A DNA stretch of 64,000 nt from Thermostichus sp047462415 (GCF_047462415.1 NZ_JANSJE010000006.1:1-64000), one strand, 5' to 3'. Positions 1 to 8,745 are shown, numbered from the stretch's first letter. Notes: generated by a model not told the origin, from the sequence alone. Numbers and translations: made by a program.

Positions 1-117
1 ACTCATAACGTCGATGAGCAACACAAGCGTTGTAGAGGTAACAGTGCAAACGGCGGGCAGACAACAAAGCCCGCTCTTGGGTTTTGTTGGGGTACAGCCG
101 AAAGGTCTGCCGCCTGA
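1..117 (+). other. Open frame entering from the left edge, possible C-terminal remnant
   Basis: Frame 1 is open from the first base to a TGA at 115-117 and would encode about 38 residues (begins THNVDEQHK, ends TAERSAA). Its position just before a TnpA-like gene would fit the tail of another insertion-sequence gene such as a TnpB. The stretch is too short and too dissimilar to a known family for a firm call. Frame 2 is also open over much of the same stretch, so coding is not certain. Confidence 0.2.
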
Positions 118-193
118 CTACCAGTGCAGTTTCTGTCACCTTTATAGCTCAGTCGAAGCTACAATAGCTATAGCATAGAAATTGGCAAGTTTT

Positions 194-643
194 ATGGTCG
201 AACTACGAAGCAGCGCTCACGCAGTCTTTAGGATTCACCTGCACGTAGTGTTTGTAACAAAATACCGACGCAAAGTCTCAACCCAAGCAATGCTGGAAGT
301 AATGAGGTCTGTTTTAGAAAGAGTTTTGGCCGCTAACCGGAGTGTGCTAATTGCGTTTGATGGTGAGCCAGACCATGTTCACCTGCTCATCGACCTGCAG
401 CCTGATAACAACATATCTAACCTCGTTTCTTCTCTCAAGTCAGCATCAAGTCGCATACTAAGGCAACAGTTTGCGGAACAGCTCAATAAAGTGTACTGGG
501 GAAAGGCTAAGCTTTGGCATGATTCTAAGTGCATTGTCTCATGCTGAGGTGCACCTCTAGAAATTGTGAAGCGATATATCCAGAATCAGTCAGTAGGCGC
601 TATCCCTCCCCACCCGGGTGGGGAATCCCGCGCCTTACGTTGA
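194..643 (+). pseudogene. tnpA: IS200/IS605 family transposase TnpA, interrupted by an in-frame stop
   Basis: TnpA is the HUH-type Y1 transposase that moves single-stranded IS200/IS605 elements. The frame from ATG 194 has the family start (FRIHLHVVFVTKYRR) and the metal-binding HVH at residues 61-63 within GEPDHVHLL. A TGA at 545-547 stops it after WHDSKCIVSC. The same frame continues without a shift as GAPLEIVKRYIQNQ to a TGA at 641-643. Without the stop the protein would be 149 residues, with the nucleophile Tyr128 and Gln132 in the YxxxQ helix. The stop lies 11 codons before that tyrosine, so the product should lack its nucleophile. A TTG at 182 is in frame but lies outside the family's usual start. 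Confidence 0.85.
596..634. repeat. Hairpin at the right end of the IS200/IS605 element
   Basis: A perfect 16-base palindrome (CCCCACCCGGGTGGGG, 608-623) is enclosed by an outer GGCGC (596-600) / GCGCC (630-634) pairing. IS200/IS605 elements are bounded by subterminal hairpins recognised by TnpA, and this one sits where the right-end structure is expected, overlapping the last codons of the tnpA frame. The matching left-end hairpin and the exact cleavage sites were not identified. Confidence 0.6.
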
Positions 644-663
644 GCAAATGCAGGACAGGCGAG

Positions 664-1728
664 TTAACTGGCGCAGTAATTGATGGCCAAAGCCCCTACT
701 AAAGTGAACTGAAAAGTCAGGAGCACCAAGTAGAAAATGGCGCGGGGCCTGAACAAAGTCAGCATCAAGCCAATGGCCTTCAAGTCCACCATCGGCCCAA
801 ACACCATAAAGGCCAACAGGGATCCCGGCGTGAAGGTGGCGGCAAAGGAGAGGGCAAAAAAGGCATCCACCGTCGAGCAGATAGAAATGATCCCGGCCAG
901 GGCCATCATGATCAGGATCGAGACCAGTTCATCTTGGCCATAATTTAGAACAAACGAACGCGGGATCACCGTCTGCACAAAGGCCGCCATCGCCGAACCC
1001 AGGATGAGCACGGATCCCAGCTCGCGAATCTCTCTAGCCCAGGTTTGCAGCAGCAACAATCCCTTTTGCCGCCAAGAGAGAGCAGGGGCAGCGGCCAGCG
1101 CTGCCCGATACACCTCTTCGGCAGTCTGCGGAGTGGCCAGGGATCCGCCAGCAGCCCCTTGAGCATGGCCCTGGGATCCAATCCAAAAGGTGCCCCCCTG
1201 CAACAACGGCGAGCAGGAGGTGCTTTTCAGAGCTGCCTCTTGGCAGCGGTTGCGCTGCAGCTCTCGCCAGACCGCCGGTTGCAACAAAGGCTCCAGATCT
1301 TTTTGCACGCTGAAGAGCAAGCCGATGGCCACCGCAATGCCAAAAGAAAAAAGAACCCGGTAGACCACCAGCTCCGGCATGCTGCGAAAGGCAATCCACG
1401 TGGAGAAGATCACGACCGGGTTAAACACCGGCGCTGCCAACAAAAAAGCCACCGCCACATAGGGTGGGATCCCTTTGATCACCAGTTGCCGGGCCACGGG
1501 CAGATTGCCGCATTCGCACACCGGAAAAAAGAACCCCAGAGCACCGCCGGCCACCGCGCTGCCGATTTTGCCTTTGGGTAGGAAACGAGCCAACTGGGAT
1601 CCCTCTACGAACACGGCCATCAGCCCGGAGAGAAACACCCCCAAGAGCAAAAACGGCATGGCCTGCACCACAATGCTCAAGAAGAGGGTGAACCCGTCTC
1701 GCCAAAGGGGAGAATCCAAAGGGCTCAA
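664..1728 (-). CDS. YraQ/ArsP-type permease (DUF318 family)
   Basis: A 354-residue polytopic membrane protein. The N-terminal half carries several hydrophobic segments and the family's cysteine motif PVCECGNLPVARQL around residues 70-85, followed by AAPVFNPVVIFSTW. A polar loop (about residues 145-220) separates it from a second membrane block that includes CSTVDAFFALSFA and MVDLKAIGLML. This architecture is that of the PF03773 permeases, some of which export organoarsenicals or handle metals; the substrate here is unknown. The start is a TTG preceded by a GAGGTGG ribosome site. Its partner subunit, often encoded next to it in other bacteria, is not adjacent. Confidence 0.8.
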   Translation of the reverse strand: MSPLDSPLWRDGFTLFLSIVVQAMPFLLLGVFLSGLMAVFVEGSQLARFLPKGKIGSAVAGGALGFFFPVCECGNLPVARQLVIKGIPPYVAVAFLLAAPVFNPVVIFSTWIAFRSMPELVVYRVLFSFGIAVAIGLLFSVQKDLEPLLQPAVWRELQRNRCQEAALKSTSCSPLLQGGTFWIGSQGHAQGAAGGSLATPQTAEEVYRAALAAAPALSWRQKGLLLLQTWAREIRELGSVLILGSAMAAFVQTVIPRSFVLNYGQDELVSILIMMALAGIISICSTVDAFFALSFAATFTPGSLLAFMVFGPMVDLKAIGLMLTLFRPRAIFYLVLLTFQFTLVGALAINYCAS

Positions 1729-1799
1729 CGCACCACCTCACCCACGCATTTGGGCTCTATTGAGTTTGGATCCCGGCCCAGTGCTCTGTCAAACCGCTC

Positions 1800-2936
1800 T
1801 CAACCCCGCTCCTCGATGGGGATGTAGCGTTGCTGGCGTTCACCTGTGTACACCTGGGTGGGTCGGAAGAGCCGATTATCCGACAACTGCTCCCGCCAAT
1901 GGGCCAGCCAACCCGCCACCCGGGCAATGGCAAATACCGGCGTAAACAAATCTTCCGGGATCCCTAGCTTGGCGTAGACCAACCCCGAGTAGAAGTCCAC
2001 GTTGGGGTAAATTCCTTTGGGCCCCAGCAGCTCCGCACACACCCGCTCCACTTCCAGGGCGATGTCGTAGTACTTGTCGTGGCCGTAGCGCTCGAACAGC
2101 TCCTCGGCCAGCCGCTGCAGAATGGTGGCCCGCGGATCCTTCACCTTGTAAACGCGATGGCCCATGCCCATGATGCGCTCTTTTTTGGCCAGCTTCTCTT
2201 CGATAAACGAGCGCACATTTTCCACCGAGCCGATTTGCCGCAACAGCCTCATCACCTGTTGGTTGGCCCCCCCATGCAACAGCCCCGAAAGGGTGCCCAC
2301 CGCCGTGGCCAGGCTGCTGTAGGGGCTGGCCAGGGTAGAGGCGCTTACCAGCAGGGCAAAGGTAGAGGCGTTGACCGTGTGTTCGGCGTGCAAGATCAGA
2401 CAGGTATCGAAGATGCGGGCCAGCCAGGGATCCGGCTTCTTGCCGGAGAGCATGTAGAGAAAATTGGCGGCATGATCCAGGCTGTCGTCGGGGGGGATGG
2501 GATCGTTACCCTGGCGCATCTGGTGAAACATGGCCACCATGGTCGGCAGCTTGGCGAGCAGACGGGTAACCGTGCCAAACACATAGTCGGGATCCGCCTC
2601 CCGCACCGGATAGAACATCCCCAAGCCTGCCACGCAGGTTTGCAGGGCATCCATCGGGTGGCCCGACTCAGGAAACGACTTGATCATGTCGCGGATGCGG
2701 TATTTGACCCGCCGATGGCTGCGGACGGCCTGGTCAAAGTCGTTCAGCTCGGATTGCGTCGGCAGCTTGCCGAAGATCAGCAGATAGGCCGTCTCCAAAA
2801 AGGTGCTGTGGGCCGTCAGTTCCTCAACGGGAATGCCCCGATACTCCAGGATCCCTACCTGGCCATCGACAAAACTAATGTTAGAACGCGTGGCCGGAAC
2901 GCCTTCTAGCCCAGGCTTGTATTCGCCATCCGCCAT
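1800..2936 (-). CDS. gltA: Citrate synthase
   Basis: Condenses acetyl-CoA with oxaloacetate to citrate, the entry to the cyanobacterial TCA route to 2-oxoglutarate. From ATG 2936 (MADGEYKPGLEGV) the protein has 378 residues, the usual size for the short bacterial type II enzyme. Visible family motifs are HAEHTVNAS, the active-site stretch GLLHGGANQQVM, GMGHRVYKVKDPRA, and NVDFYSGLVY with the catalytic aspartate. The frame is open a further 86 codons upstream, but that part is not conserved-looking and is rejected as the start. It is transcribed alone, with no close partner gene. Confidence 0.95.
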   Translation of the reverse strand: MADGEYKPGLEGVPATRSNISFVDGQVGILEYRGIPVEELTAHSTFLETAYLLIFGKLPTQSELNDFDQAVRSHRRVKYRIRDMIKSFPESGHPMDALQTCVAGLGMFYPVREADPDYVFGTVTRLLAKLPTMVAMFHQMRQGNDPIPPDDSLDHAANFLYMLSGKKPDPWLARIFDTCLILHAEHTVNASTFALLVSASTLASPYSSLATAVGTLSGLLHGGANQQVMRLLRQIGSVENVRSFIEEKLAKKERIMGMGHRVYKVKDPRATILQRLAEELFERYGHDKYYDIALEVERVCAELLGPKGIYPNVDFYSGLVYAKLGIPEDLFTPVFAIARVAGWLAHWREQLSDNRLFRPTQVYTGERQQRYIPIEERG

Positions 2937-3207
2937 AGTCGGACCCTTGGAAGTTCCCAAATGATGAATCGAGGGTTGCCAAAGCTGCCTGGAGCCCTTG
3001 TTTCTCTCAGGCAACACTGACCCCGCTTCGCTACAGTAAAGCAAATTTTGGATCCCTGCAGCCAACCGCTGACCTCGCCCAGAGCTTGGATCGGACTGGG
3101 ATCCGCTTCCTATCTTGCAACAGCCCCCGCTGCCCGAGGCAAGAGTTGTTGCTATTGTGAGGACGACCCCCTGGTCGAGGGCGCTCGACCGCAAACCCTG
3201 CTTGGAG

Positions 3208-3696
3208 ATGGCCTCGATGTCGAATACGGCGCAAACTCACCCCGTCCAAGGGCTGGAATACGTGGTGCTGGGAGTGGCCACCTGCTTCCAGCGAGATGAG
3301 GACGGTCACCTGCGGGAAGTCCTGGTGGCCGAGCCGTTGCCCGCTGCCGCCTTGGACTGCCTGGCCCAAGAGGGCCGCAGCACTTCCTATTGTCTCCTCT
3401 ACGCCACAACCTATGCCGAGATCGTGAACAACGGGACCCCGACTTTGCCCGCCGATGTCTTCCCGGCGGGGGTGGTGCTGGGAGAAGATTTTGTGGAGCG
3501 GCTGCAAGCGGCGGCCCGCACCTATCGCAGCAAGCCCCAGTTTCGCCACATCCCCCTGCACCAAGTTTGTACTCCCGAGCGGGGGGCGTTTAAGCTCAAC
3601 CACAGCCTCGAGCCGCGACGGATCCTCAATACGGCAATGGAAGTGAAGGATGCTGACAACATCAAGCAGCACCCCCACACCCACCAACAGCTCTGA
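3208..3696 (+). CDS. Conserved cyanobacterial protein of unknown function
   Basis: About 162 residues from ATG 3208 (an alternative ATG lies at 3217). It begins with GLEYVVLGVATCFQRDEDG, contains AARTYRSKPQ and ends DNIKQHPHTHQQL. I recognise this pattern, especially the histidine-rich KQHxHTHQxL tail, from uncharacterised proteins in many cyanobacteria but know no function. The protein is soluble, with no signal peptide or membrane segment. The HxHTH tail could bind a metal; that is inference. It points away from the divergent citrate synthase, and the 270-base spacer between them presumably holds both promoters. Confidence 0.7.
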   Translation: MASMSNTAQTHPVQGLEYVVLGVATCFQRDEDGHLREVLVAEPLPAAALDCLAQEGRSTSYCLLYATTYAEIVNNGTPTLPADVFPAGVVLGEDFVERLQAAARTYRSKPQFRHIPLHQVCTPERGAFKLNHSLEPRRILNTAMEVKDADNIKQHPHTHQQL

Positions 3697-3745
3697 AGGA
3701 GAGGCTGCTGGTGCCAGCGCAAGGACGGCAACACCAGTCATCACA

Positions 3746-3776
3746 CCCAGGGATCCCGACAAGCTGGATCCCTGGG
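3746..3776. terminator. Perfect 11-bp inverted repeat between convergent genes
   Basis: CCCAGGGATCC (3746-3756) and GGATCCCTGGG (3766-3776) form a perfect stem with a 9-base loop. It sits in the 86-base gap between a plus-strand gene ending at 3696 and a minus-strand gene ending at 3783. The position and strong GC stem suggest a bidirectional transcription end, although no T-tract follows on either strand. Both arms contain the GGGATCC word that is over-represented across the window. Confidence 0.5.
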
Positions 3777-3782
3777 CAGAAG

Positions 3783-5000
3783 TTACCTGAGCGATGGAGA
3801 AGGCAGGAAGGGCTGGCCCAGCCACAGCCCACTGAAGCCCAGCGTCAGCAGAGTCAGGGGCAGACCCAAGCGCAGATGCTCCCCAAAGGAGAGCACGTAC
3901 CCTTTTTTGGCGGCTGCCTCAACCGTGATTAGATTGGCTACTGCCCCAAACAGGGTTAAATTGCCCGCCAACGTGGAGCCGGCAGCCAGCAACAGCCAAG
4001 TGGTGGTCTCCTGTTGGGGAACCAAGGATTGCAGCAACAACACTGCCGGCACATTGGAGATGATGTTGGATAAAATGGCTACACCGATCAACAGGGCGAG
4101 GGGGGATCCCACCAGCCTCTCTGCCAAAGGCCCCAAGCTCATCCCCCAGAGGGCTACCAGTTCTCGCGTTGCCCGCGTCAAGATAAACAGCCCGGAGAAC
4201 ATCACCAGCAAATTCCAGTCCACCTGCCCCAGAAATCGCTCCGGCTTCAGCCTGCGGGTAATCAGCAACAGGGCCGCTGCCACCAAGGCCGATTCGGCCA
4301 AGGGAAGTCCGGCTATGAAGGCCACAAACAGCCCCCCCGCGATCACCAGGCTCTTGCGCAATAGGGGCGGGTAGAGGCGCAGCGGCAGCCAAGGCACCTG
4401 GGCAAAGGGTTGCAAGGAGCGCACCTGGGGGTAATAGAGCCACAGCAGCCCCACCTCCAGCAGCAGCCCCACCACGGCAATGGGCGTCATCTTGCCGGCA
4501 AACTCCAGATAGCCGATCCCAGAGAAAGAGCCGATCAAAATGTTCTGTGGGTTGCCGCTCAAGGTGGCGACGGATCCCAGGTTGGTGGCTGCCGCCAAGC
4601 CCAACAGGTAGGGAATCGGGTTTAACCCCAACACCGTTGTGACCTGCAAAGTGAGGGGAGTAAACACCAGGGCCAGGGTATCGTTGAGCAAAAAAGCCGA
4701 GAGCAAGCCGCTGCCAAACACCAGCATGATCAACAGGCCAAAGGGGCTACGGCTCACCCGAATCAGGCCCAGCAAAGCCAACTGGAAGGCCCCACCATAG
4801 GACAAGCTGGCATTCACCACCATCATGCTCAGGAGAAACACGATCGTGGTGGGGTCAATGGCCTCCCAAGCCTGCCGCAGCGACAAGGTCCCCAAGCCAA
4901 TGAGCAAGGCGGATCCCACCAGGGCAATCGTGGCCCGGTTCATGCGCAACCGGGGCAGGGATCCCAGCCCCAGCCCGAGATAGCTCAAGCCCAACACCAA
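3783..5000 (-). CDS. CitMHS/ArsB-type anion transporter
   Basis: A 405-residue integral membrane protein with about ten hydrophobic segments. It belongs to the ion transporter superfamily (SLC13/ArsB-like, PF03600). The two related re-entrant motifs are visible as LLNDTLALVFTPL (about residue 115) and ATNLGSVATLSGNPQNILIGSF (about residue 145), and again in the second half as SNIISNVPAVLLLQSL and AGNLTLFGAVANLI. Members carry citrate, sulfate, arsenite or sodium-coupled anions; the substrate cannot be read from sequence. The start is TTG 5000 with an adjacent GTG, so the exact initiation codon is uncertain. Confidence 0.8.
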   Translation of the reverse strand: MVLGLSYLGLGLGSLPRLRMNRATIALVGSALLIGLGTLSLRQAWEAIDPTTIVFLLSMMVVNASLSYGGAFQLALLGLIRVSRSPFGLLIMLVFGSGLLSAFLLNDTLALVFTPLTLQVTTVLGLNPIPYLLGLAAATNLGSVATLSGNPQNILIGSFSGIGYLEFAGKMTPIAVVGLLLEVGLLWLYYPQVRSLQPFAQVPWLPLRLYPPLLRKSLVIAGGLFVAFIAGLPLAESALVAAALLLITRRLKPERFLGQVDWNLLVMFSGLFILTRATRELVALWGMSLGPLAERLVGSPLALLIGVAILSNIISNVPAVLLLQSLVPQQETTTWLLLAAGSTLAGNLTLFGAVANLITVEAAAKKGYVLSFGEHLRLGLPLTLLTLGFSGLWLGQPFLPSPSLR

Positions 5001-5246
5001 CCAAGACAGTTTCTGCAGGCCTCTGCCCCCTCCTTTTTGGATCCCTGCTGGGTTGAGCCAATGGCCGGAGTGGAAACAGGCCCGCTATGCCCAGCACTCA
5101 ACTCATAGGTTACAAGAATAAAAAGCTTTTCAGGACAGCCCGGAAGCTCGTCAGGCTGAGTAGTCGTGGGGATCTGGCCGTCGTTCATAGGATAATGGGA
5201 GCCCGTAGACCTTGAGTTGCCCATCGTTCACTGAGGAGCTGTCCCC

Positions 5247-6173
5247 TTGGTCAAAGAGCGAGTCGAGGTGATCGTCCCGGCCACCACCGCCAATTTGGGG
5301 CCGGGGTTCGACTGCATTGGTGCAGCCTTAGAGCTCTACAACCACTTCCAATTTCGGGAGATCCCCTCTGGCCTCAGCATCCACTACCGTGGCAGCGACC
5401 ACATCAGCCAGAGCAAGGACAACCTGGTGTACCGGGCCTTCTGCCGCGCTTTTGAGTTGCTGAGTAAGCCCGTGCCGGGGGTAGAAATCGAAATCACCCT
5501 CAACGTGCCCCTGGCGCGGGGGTTGGGCAGTTCTGCCACCGCTATTGTCGGCGGCTTGTTGGGAGCCAATGCCATCGGGTCGCTCAACCTAGCTCCCGAA
5601 ACCCTCCTACAACTGGCCATCGCCCTGGAAGGCCATCCAGACAATGTGGTGCCCGCCCTGCAGGGTAGTTGTCAGCTCTGTGTGCAGGGGCAGCAGGGGC
5701 AATGGGTGTTTTGTCCGGTGGATTGGCACGAAAGCATTGGCATCGTGGTTGCGGTGCCCAACTTTAAGCTTTCCACCCAAGCAGCCCGCGAGATCCTGCC
5801 CAAATCCGTCAGCTTGGCGGATGCGGTTTTTTCCAGCAGCCATCTGGGTCTGCTCATTCGCAGCTTGCAGTCGGGCCGGGTGGACTGGCTGAGGGTGGCC
5901 CTGCAGGATCGCCTGCACCAGCCGGCCCGCATGGAGCTGATCACCGGGTTCAAAACGGTTCAAGCTGCAGCCATAGCTGCCGGGGCCTATGGGGTAGTGA
6001 TCAGTGGAGCCGGCCCCACCCTGTTGGCCCTCTGCGCCCCCGAAAATCGGGAACGGGTGGGAGCCGCGATGGTCAGCGCTTGGGCCCAGCTCGATATTGA
6101 AGCAGAAGCCAAACCGCTCAGCTTGGATCGGCAGGGAGGACGGGTGGTGATCCACTCCCAGCCGGCTGGATAA
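5247..6173 (+). CDS. thrB: Homoserine kinase
   Basis: GHMP-family kinase that phosphorylates L-homoserine in threonine biosynthesis. The 308-residue protein starts VEVIVPATTANLGPGFDCIG, the family's N-terminal strand. It carries the ATP-binding loop PLARGLGSSATAIVGGLLGAN at about residues 90-110 and the C-terminal GAYGVVISGAGPTLLAL motif. The start is TTG 5247, with GAGGAGC about 10 bases upstream. It stands alone, divergent from the transporter gene and convergent with dgkA; threonine synthase is not in the window. Confidence 0.95.
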   Translation: MVKERVEVIVPATTANLGPGFDCIGAALELYNHFQFREIPSGLSIHYRGSDHISQSKDNLVYRAFCRAFELLSKPVPGVEIEITLNVPLARGLGSSATAIVGGLLGANAIGSLNLAPETLLQLAIALEGHPDNVVPALQGSCQLCVQGQQGQWVFCPVDWHESIGIVVAVPNFKLSTQAAREILPKSVSLADAVFSSSHLGLLIRSLQSGRVDWLRVALQDRLHQPARMELITGFKTVQAAAIAAGAYGVVISGAGPTLLALCAPENRERVGAAMVSAWAQLDIEAEAKPLSLDRQGGRVVIHSQPAG

Positions 6174-6194
6174 AAAACTCTCTCTCCAAGCTCC

Positions 6195-6734
6195 TCAGGC
6201 TGGTGCTGGGAAGCCATCCTGCAGCAGCAGCAATAGAGGCGGGAGGAGGAGCCAAGCCGCCACCAGCAGGGATGCCACTGCTGCCATCAACACCGCTGCC
6301 GCGGCGCAATCTTTGGCGATCTCGGCCAAGGGATGATACTTGCTGCCGAGGGTGAGATCCACCACTGCTTCCAGAGCGGTATTCACCAGCTCCAGCGCCA
6401 TCACCAAACCGCTGGTCAGGCTGATCAGGGCCATTGCCGCAGCGCTCAGCCGCAGGCCCAGCCCAAGGCCGAAGGCTACCGCCGCCACCGCCATGTGAAT
6501 GCGGAAGTTGCGCTGGGTGCGGATTGCATAAGCCAAACCCTTGCCCGCGTAGTAGAAACTTTTGCCCAGGTTGTCGGCCACCTGCCAAGAGGGGGGGCGT
6601 CGCCAGGGATCCACCTCCAAAGGCGCGGCATTGGCTGCGGGATCGACCTCAGAGGAAGGCGCTGGAGCGATACCGGTGGGCTTGGAATGGACGCGCCGCC
6701 GGAACGCCGCCAGCCGACTAGGACTGTTGGCCAT
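6195..6734 (-). CDS. dgkA: Diacylglycerol kinase (prokaryotic DgkA family)
   Basis: Small integral membrane kinase that phosphorylates diacylglycerol or undecaprenol-type lipids. After a charged, proline-rich extension of about 55 residues, the core shows NFRIHMAVAAVAFGLGLGLRL, the catalytic helix LVMALELVNTALEAVVDL, and PLAEIAKDCAAAAVLMAAV, with three membrane segments. At 179 residues it is longer than E. coli DgkA (about 120) because of the N-terminal extension, which is common in cyanobacterial members. Its start overlaps the ybeY stop by 17 bases, so the two are translationally coupled; dgkA-ybeY neighbours are common in bacteria. Confidence 0.92.
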   Translation of the reverse strand: MANSPSRLAAFRRRVHSKPTGIAPAPSSEVDPAANAAPLEVDPWRRPPSWQVADNLGKSFYYAGKGLAYAIRTQRNFRIHMAVAAVAFGLGLGLRLSAAAMALISLTSGLVMALELVNTALEAVVDLTLGSKYHPLAEIAKDCAAAAVLMAAVASLLVAAWLLLPPLLLLLQDGFPAPA

Positions 6735-7209
6735 GGCTTACCCCTCCATCCAGTTGGATGGCAGCGAGCAACTGTCGCTGTTGCTGCACCATGTGCTGGA
6801 GAGAACGTTCATCCGGGTGATCCCACCCCAGCAGGTGAAGCAACCCATGGCTGGCCAGCCAGGCCAGCTCCTGCGAGAGCCGATGCCCTTGCGCTTTGGC
6901 TTGTGAGCGGGCGGTGGGCACCGAAATCACAATATCCCCCAGCAGGCGCACCCCCGTGATCTCGTGCAGCTTGACGGGGGCGGGCATCTCCTGGGCGGCA
7001 AAGGCCAGCACATCGGTGGGCGCGTCAAGGTGGCGAAACTCGCGGTTGAGCTGGCGAATGTGATCATCGGAGGTGAGGCAAAGGCTGAGCTCGCACGGCT
7101 CCTGTACCCCCAGCTCCCGCAACCAGATCTCGAACCAATGGCGCCAAGTGACTTCTTCAACCGGGCTTGGAATGTGGAATTCCAGGTAGAGATCTAGAAA
7201 CTCTCCCAT
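6718..7209 (-). CDS. ybeY: Endoribonuclease YbeY
   Basis: Zinc-dependent endoribonuclease involved in 16S rRNA maturation and ribosome quality control. The signature HGLLHLLGWDH (H-x3-H-x5-H) gives the three zinc ligands, and NREFRHLDAPTDVLAF is the conserved upstream motif. ATG 7209 (MGEFLDLYLEFHI) is preferred over the in-frame start eight codons upstream because the conserved fold begins there. The gene overlaps the downstream dgkA by 17 bases and follows the aldolase gene by about 25 bases, forming a probable three-gene operon. Confidence 0.93.
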   Translation of the reverse strand: MGEFLDLYLEFHIPSPVEEVTWRHWFEIWLRELGVQEPCELSLCLTSDDHIRQLNREFRHLDAPTDVLAFAAQEMPAPVKLHEITGVRLLGDIVISVPTARSQAKAQGHRLSQELAWLASHGLLHLLGWDHPDERSLQHMVQQQRQLLAAIQLDGGVSHGQQS

Positions 7210-7234
7210 GCCGGCCTCCCTCACACCACGCACC

Positions 7235-7933
7235 CTATTCTACCGATTTGCTCAGGTTGGGCCAGTTTTTGTTTCTCTGCTCGGCAAGCTGTTGCAGCGC
7301 CTGGCGCAGCCGATTTTCCAGCTTTTGGCAGTCTGGATCCCAATCCTCTGTCGGAAACAGATCTCCGGCAATGGCGACCGCCCAGGCCCCTGCTTGCAGA
7401 TATTCCGCTGCCTTGGCCAAGGTCACCCCCCCAGTGGGGATCAACGGCAGGGATCCCAGCACCGGTCGCAGATGACGCAGGTAGCGGGATCCCCCCATGC
7501 TCTCCGCCGGAAACACTTTGACCGCCGTTGCCCCCGCCTGCCATGCCTTCCAGATCTCGCTGGGGGTAAGGGCACCGGGCACGACGGGCAGTCCCACTTC
7601 CCGGCCCCAACGGATAATGCTCTCGTCCGTAAAAGGGCAAACGCAAAATTGGGCCCCCGCCTGCCAAGCCTGCTCCGCCATCTGTCGATGGGAGACGGTG
7701 CCCACCCCTATCCAACACTGCGGGTGGTCTTGCCGCAGTTGGGCAATCAACTCCAGATAGCGGGGAACGTGCGGGGTGATCTCGATGTGGCGGATCCCGG
7801 CCCGGATGGCCAGAGTGGATCCCTGGAGAGCCTGGTCTGGGCTGCTACAGAGGCGGATCACCGCGATCAGGGGCTGCTGCCACAAATGGAGTAGCCAGTC
7901 TCCAAAGCCGCGTTCAGAACCCTCGAATACCAT
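7235..7933 (-). CDS. eda: KDPG / KHG aldolase
   Basis: Cleaves 2-keto-3-deoxy-6-phosphogluconate to pyruvate and glyceraldehyde 3-phosphate (Entner-Doudoroff pathway), or 4-hydroxy-2-oxoglutarate. The 232-residue TIM-barrel protein shows the conserved GIRHIEITPH with the catalytic glutamate, IGVGTV, and the Schiff-base lysine in TAVKVFPAESMGG, followed by IPTGGV. The start is ATG 7933. It lies about 25 bases upstream of ybeY in the same direction. The other Entner-Doudoroff gene, edd, is not in the window, though glucokinase is (25175). Confidence 0.9.
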   Translation of the reverse strand: MVFEGSERGFGDWLLHLWQQPLIAVIRLCSSPDQALQGSTLAIRAGIRHIEITPHVPRYLELIAQLRQDHPQCWIGVGTVSHRQMAEQAWQAGAQFCVCPFTDESIIRWGREVGLPVVPGALTPSEIWKAWQAGATAVKVFPAESMGGSRYLRHLRPVLGSLPLIPTGGVTLAKAAEYLQAGAWAVAIAGDLFPTEDWDPDCQKLENRLRQALQQLAEQRNKNWPNLSKSVE

Positions 7934-8051
7934 CTGTGGGAAAGTACCCTCTCATTGGAAGGGCTGTCGGGGAACCGGTGGCAAGATCCCATCGTTGGCA
8001 ATGACCGGAAAAGCCCAACAGCGAGCGTACCGCCTTGGCGATGGGCGGAGG

Positions 8052-8570
8052 TCACTCTTGCCGGCTTTGGTGCTCACGCCAAAATTGCTCCGCAAAAGCC
8101 ACTGTTGGGTGGATGGGGGCACGGGGTTTGCTGAGGAGGGGCATATTGGCCTCTTCAGGAGTGCGGTTGCCCTTGCGCTGGTTGCAGCGTTCGCAGGCGG
8201 TCACCACATTGTCCCAGGTGTGGGATCCGCCGCGGGAAAGAGGTACGACATGATCCAGGGTCAGGTTATGGGTGCTGCCGCAGTACTGACAGGTGTGGTG
8301 ATCCCGCCGCAAGACCTCTCGCCGGGTAACAGGGGGCACCCGCCAGGATCGCTCTTTGCCCTTGATGGTCAGGCGGATGTGTTCGGGCACCTCGATCACC
8401 TGGCTGGGGGAGCGCACCTTCCACACCGGCACATCCATCATCGCCAGCGGCTCTGCCTTGCCCGTCAGCAGCAGCACAATCGCCCGCCTAATGTTGACCC
8501 GGCTAATGGGCAAGTAGTTTTGGGAAAAGACAACAATCGACTGTTCCAGGACGTGGGTAGCAGCAGTCAT
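8052..8570 (-). CDS. HNH endonuclease family protein
   Basis: A 172-residue protein with a C-terminal HNH fold: RDHHTCQYCGSTHNLTLDHVVPLSRGGSHTWDNVVTACERCNQRKGN (shown in overlapping parts of the motif, residues about 90-135). It has two CxxC zinc pairs, the catalytic histidine in LDHV and the asparagine in WDNV. The N-terminal 80 residues are conserved with this protein in other cyanobacteria. It is a chromosomal stand-alone gene found widely in the phylum, not obviously part of a mobile element or a restriction system. Its cellular role is unknown. It is divergent from the GH57 gene. Confidence 0.88.
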   Translation of the reverse strand: MTAATHVLEQSIVVFSQNYLPISRVNIRRAIVLLLTGKAEPLAMMDVPVWKVRSPSQVIEVPEHIRLTIKGKERSWRVPPVTRREVLRRDHHTCQYCGSTHNLTLDHVVPLSRGGSHTWDNVVTACERCNQRKGNRTPEEANMPLLSKPRAPIHPTVAFAEQFWREHQSRQE

Positions 8571-8745
8571 GACTTAGCTCTTCCATTTGCCGCCATTGTC
8601 CTGAGAAATCTGGCGAATGACAAGGTTTTCCCGCAGTGGGCACCATCTAGGTGGAGCCCCACCATTCAACATTCCAGAGTTTCTTACGATCGGGAGCCGG
8701 ACAGATGGGCTAGTATCCGGGTGATGGTCGGATCCCGTGCCTCCC

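Noticed and set aside
545..547. TGA in tnpA as a selenocysteine or programmed read-through codon
   Set aside because: No SECIS-like hairpin or slippery signal was seen and family members have a glycine-rich segment there; inactivation is simpler.
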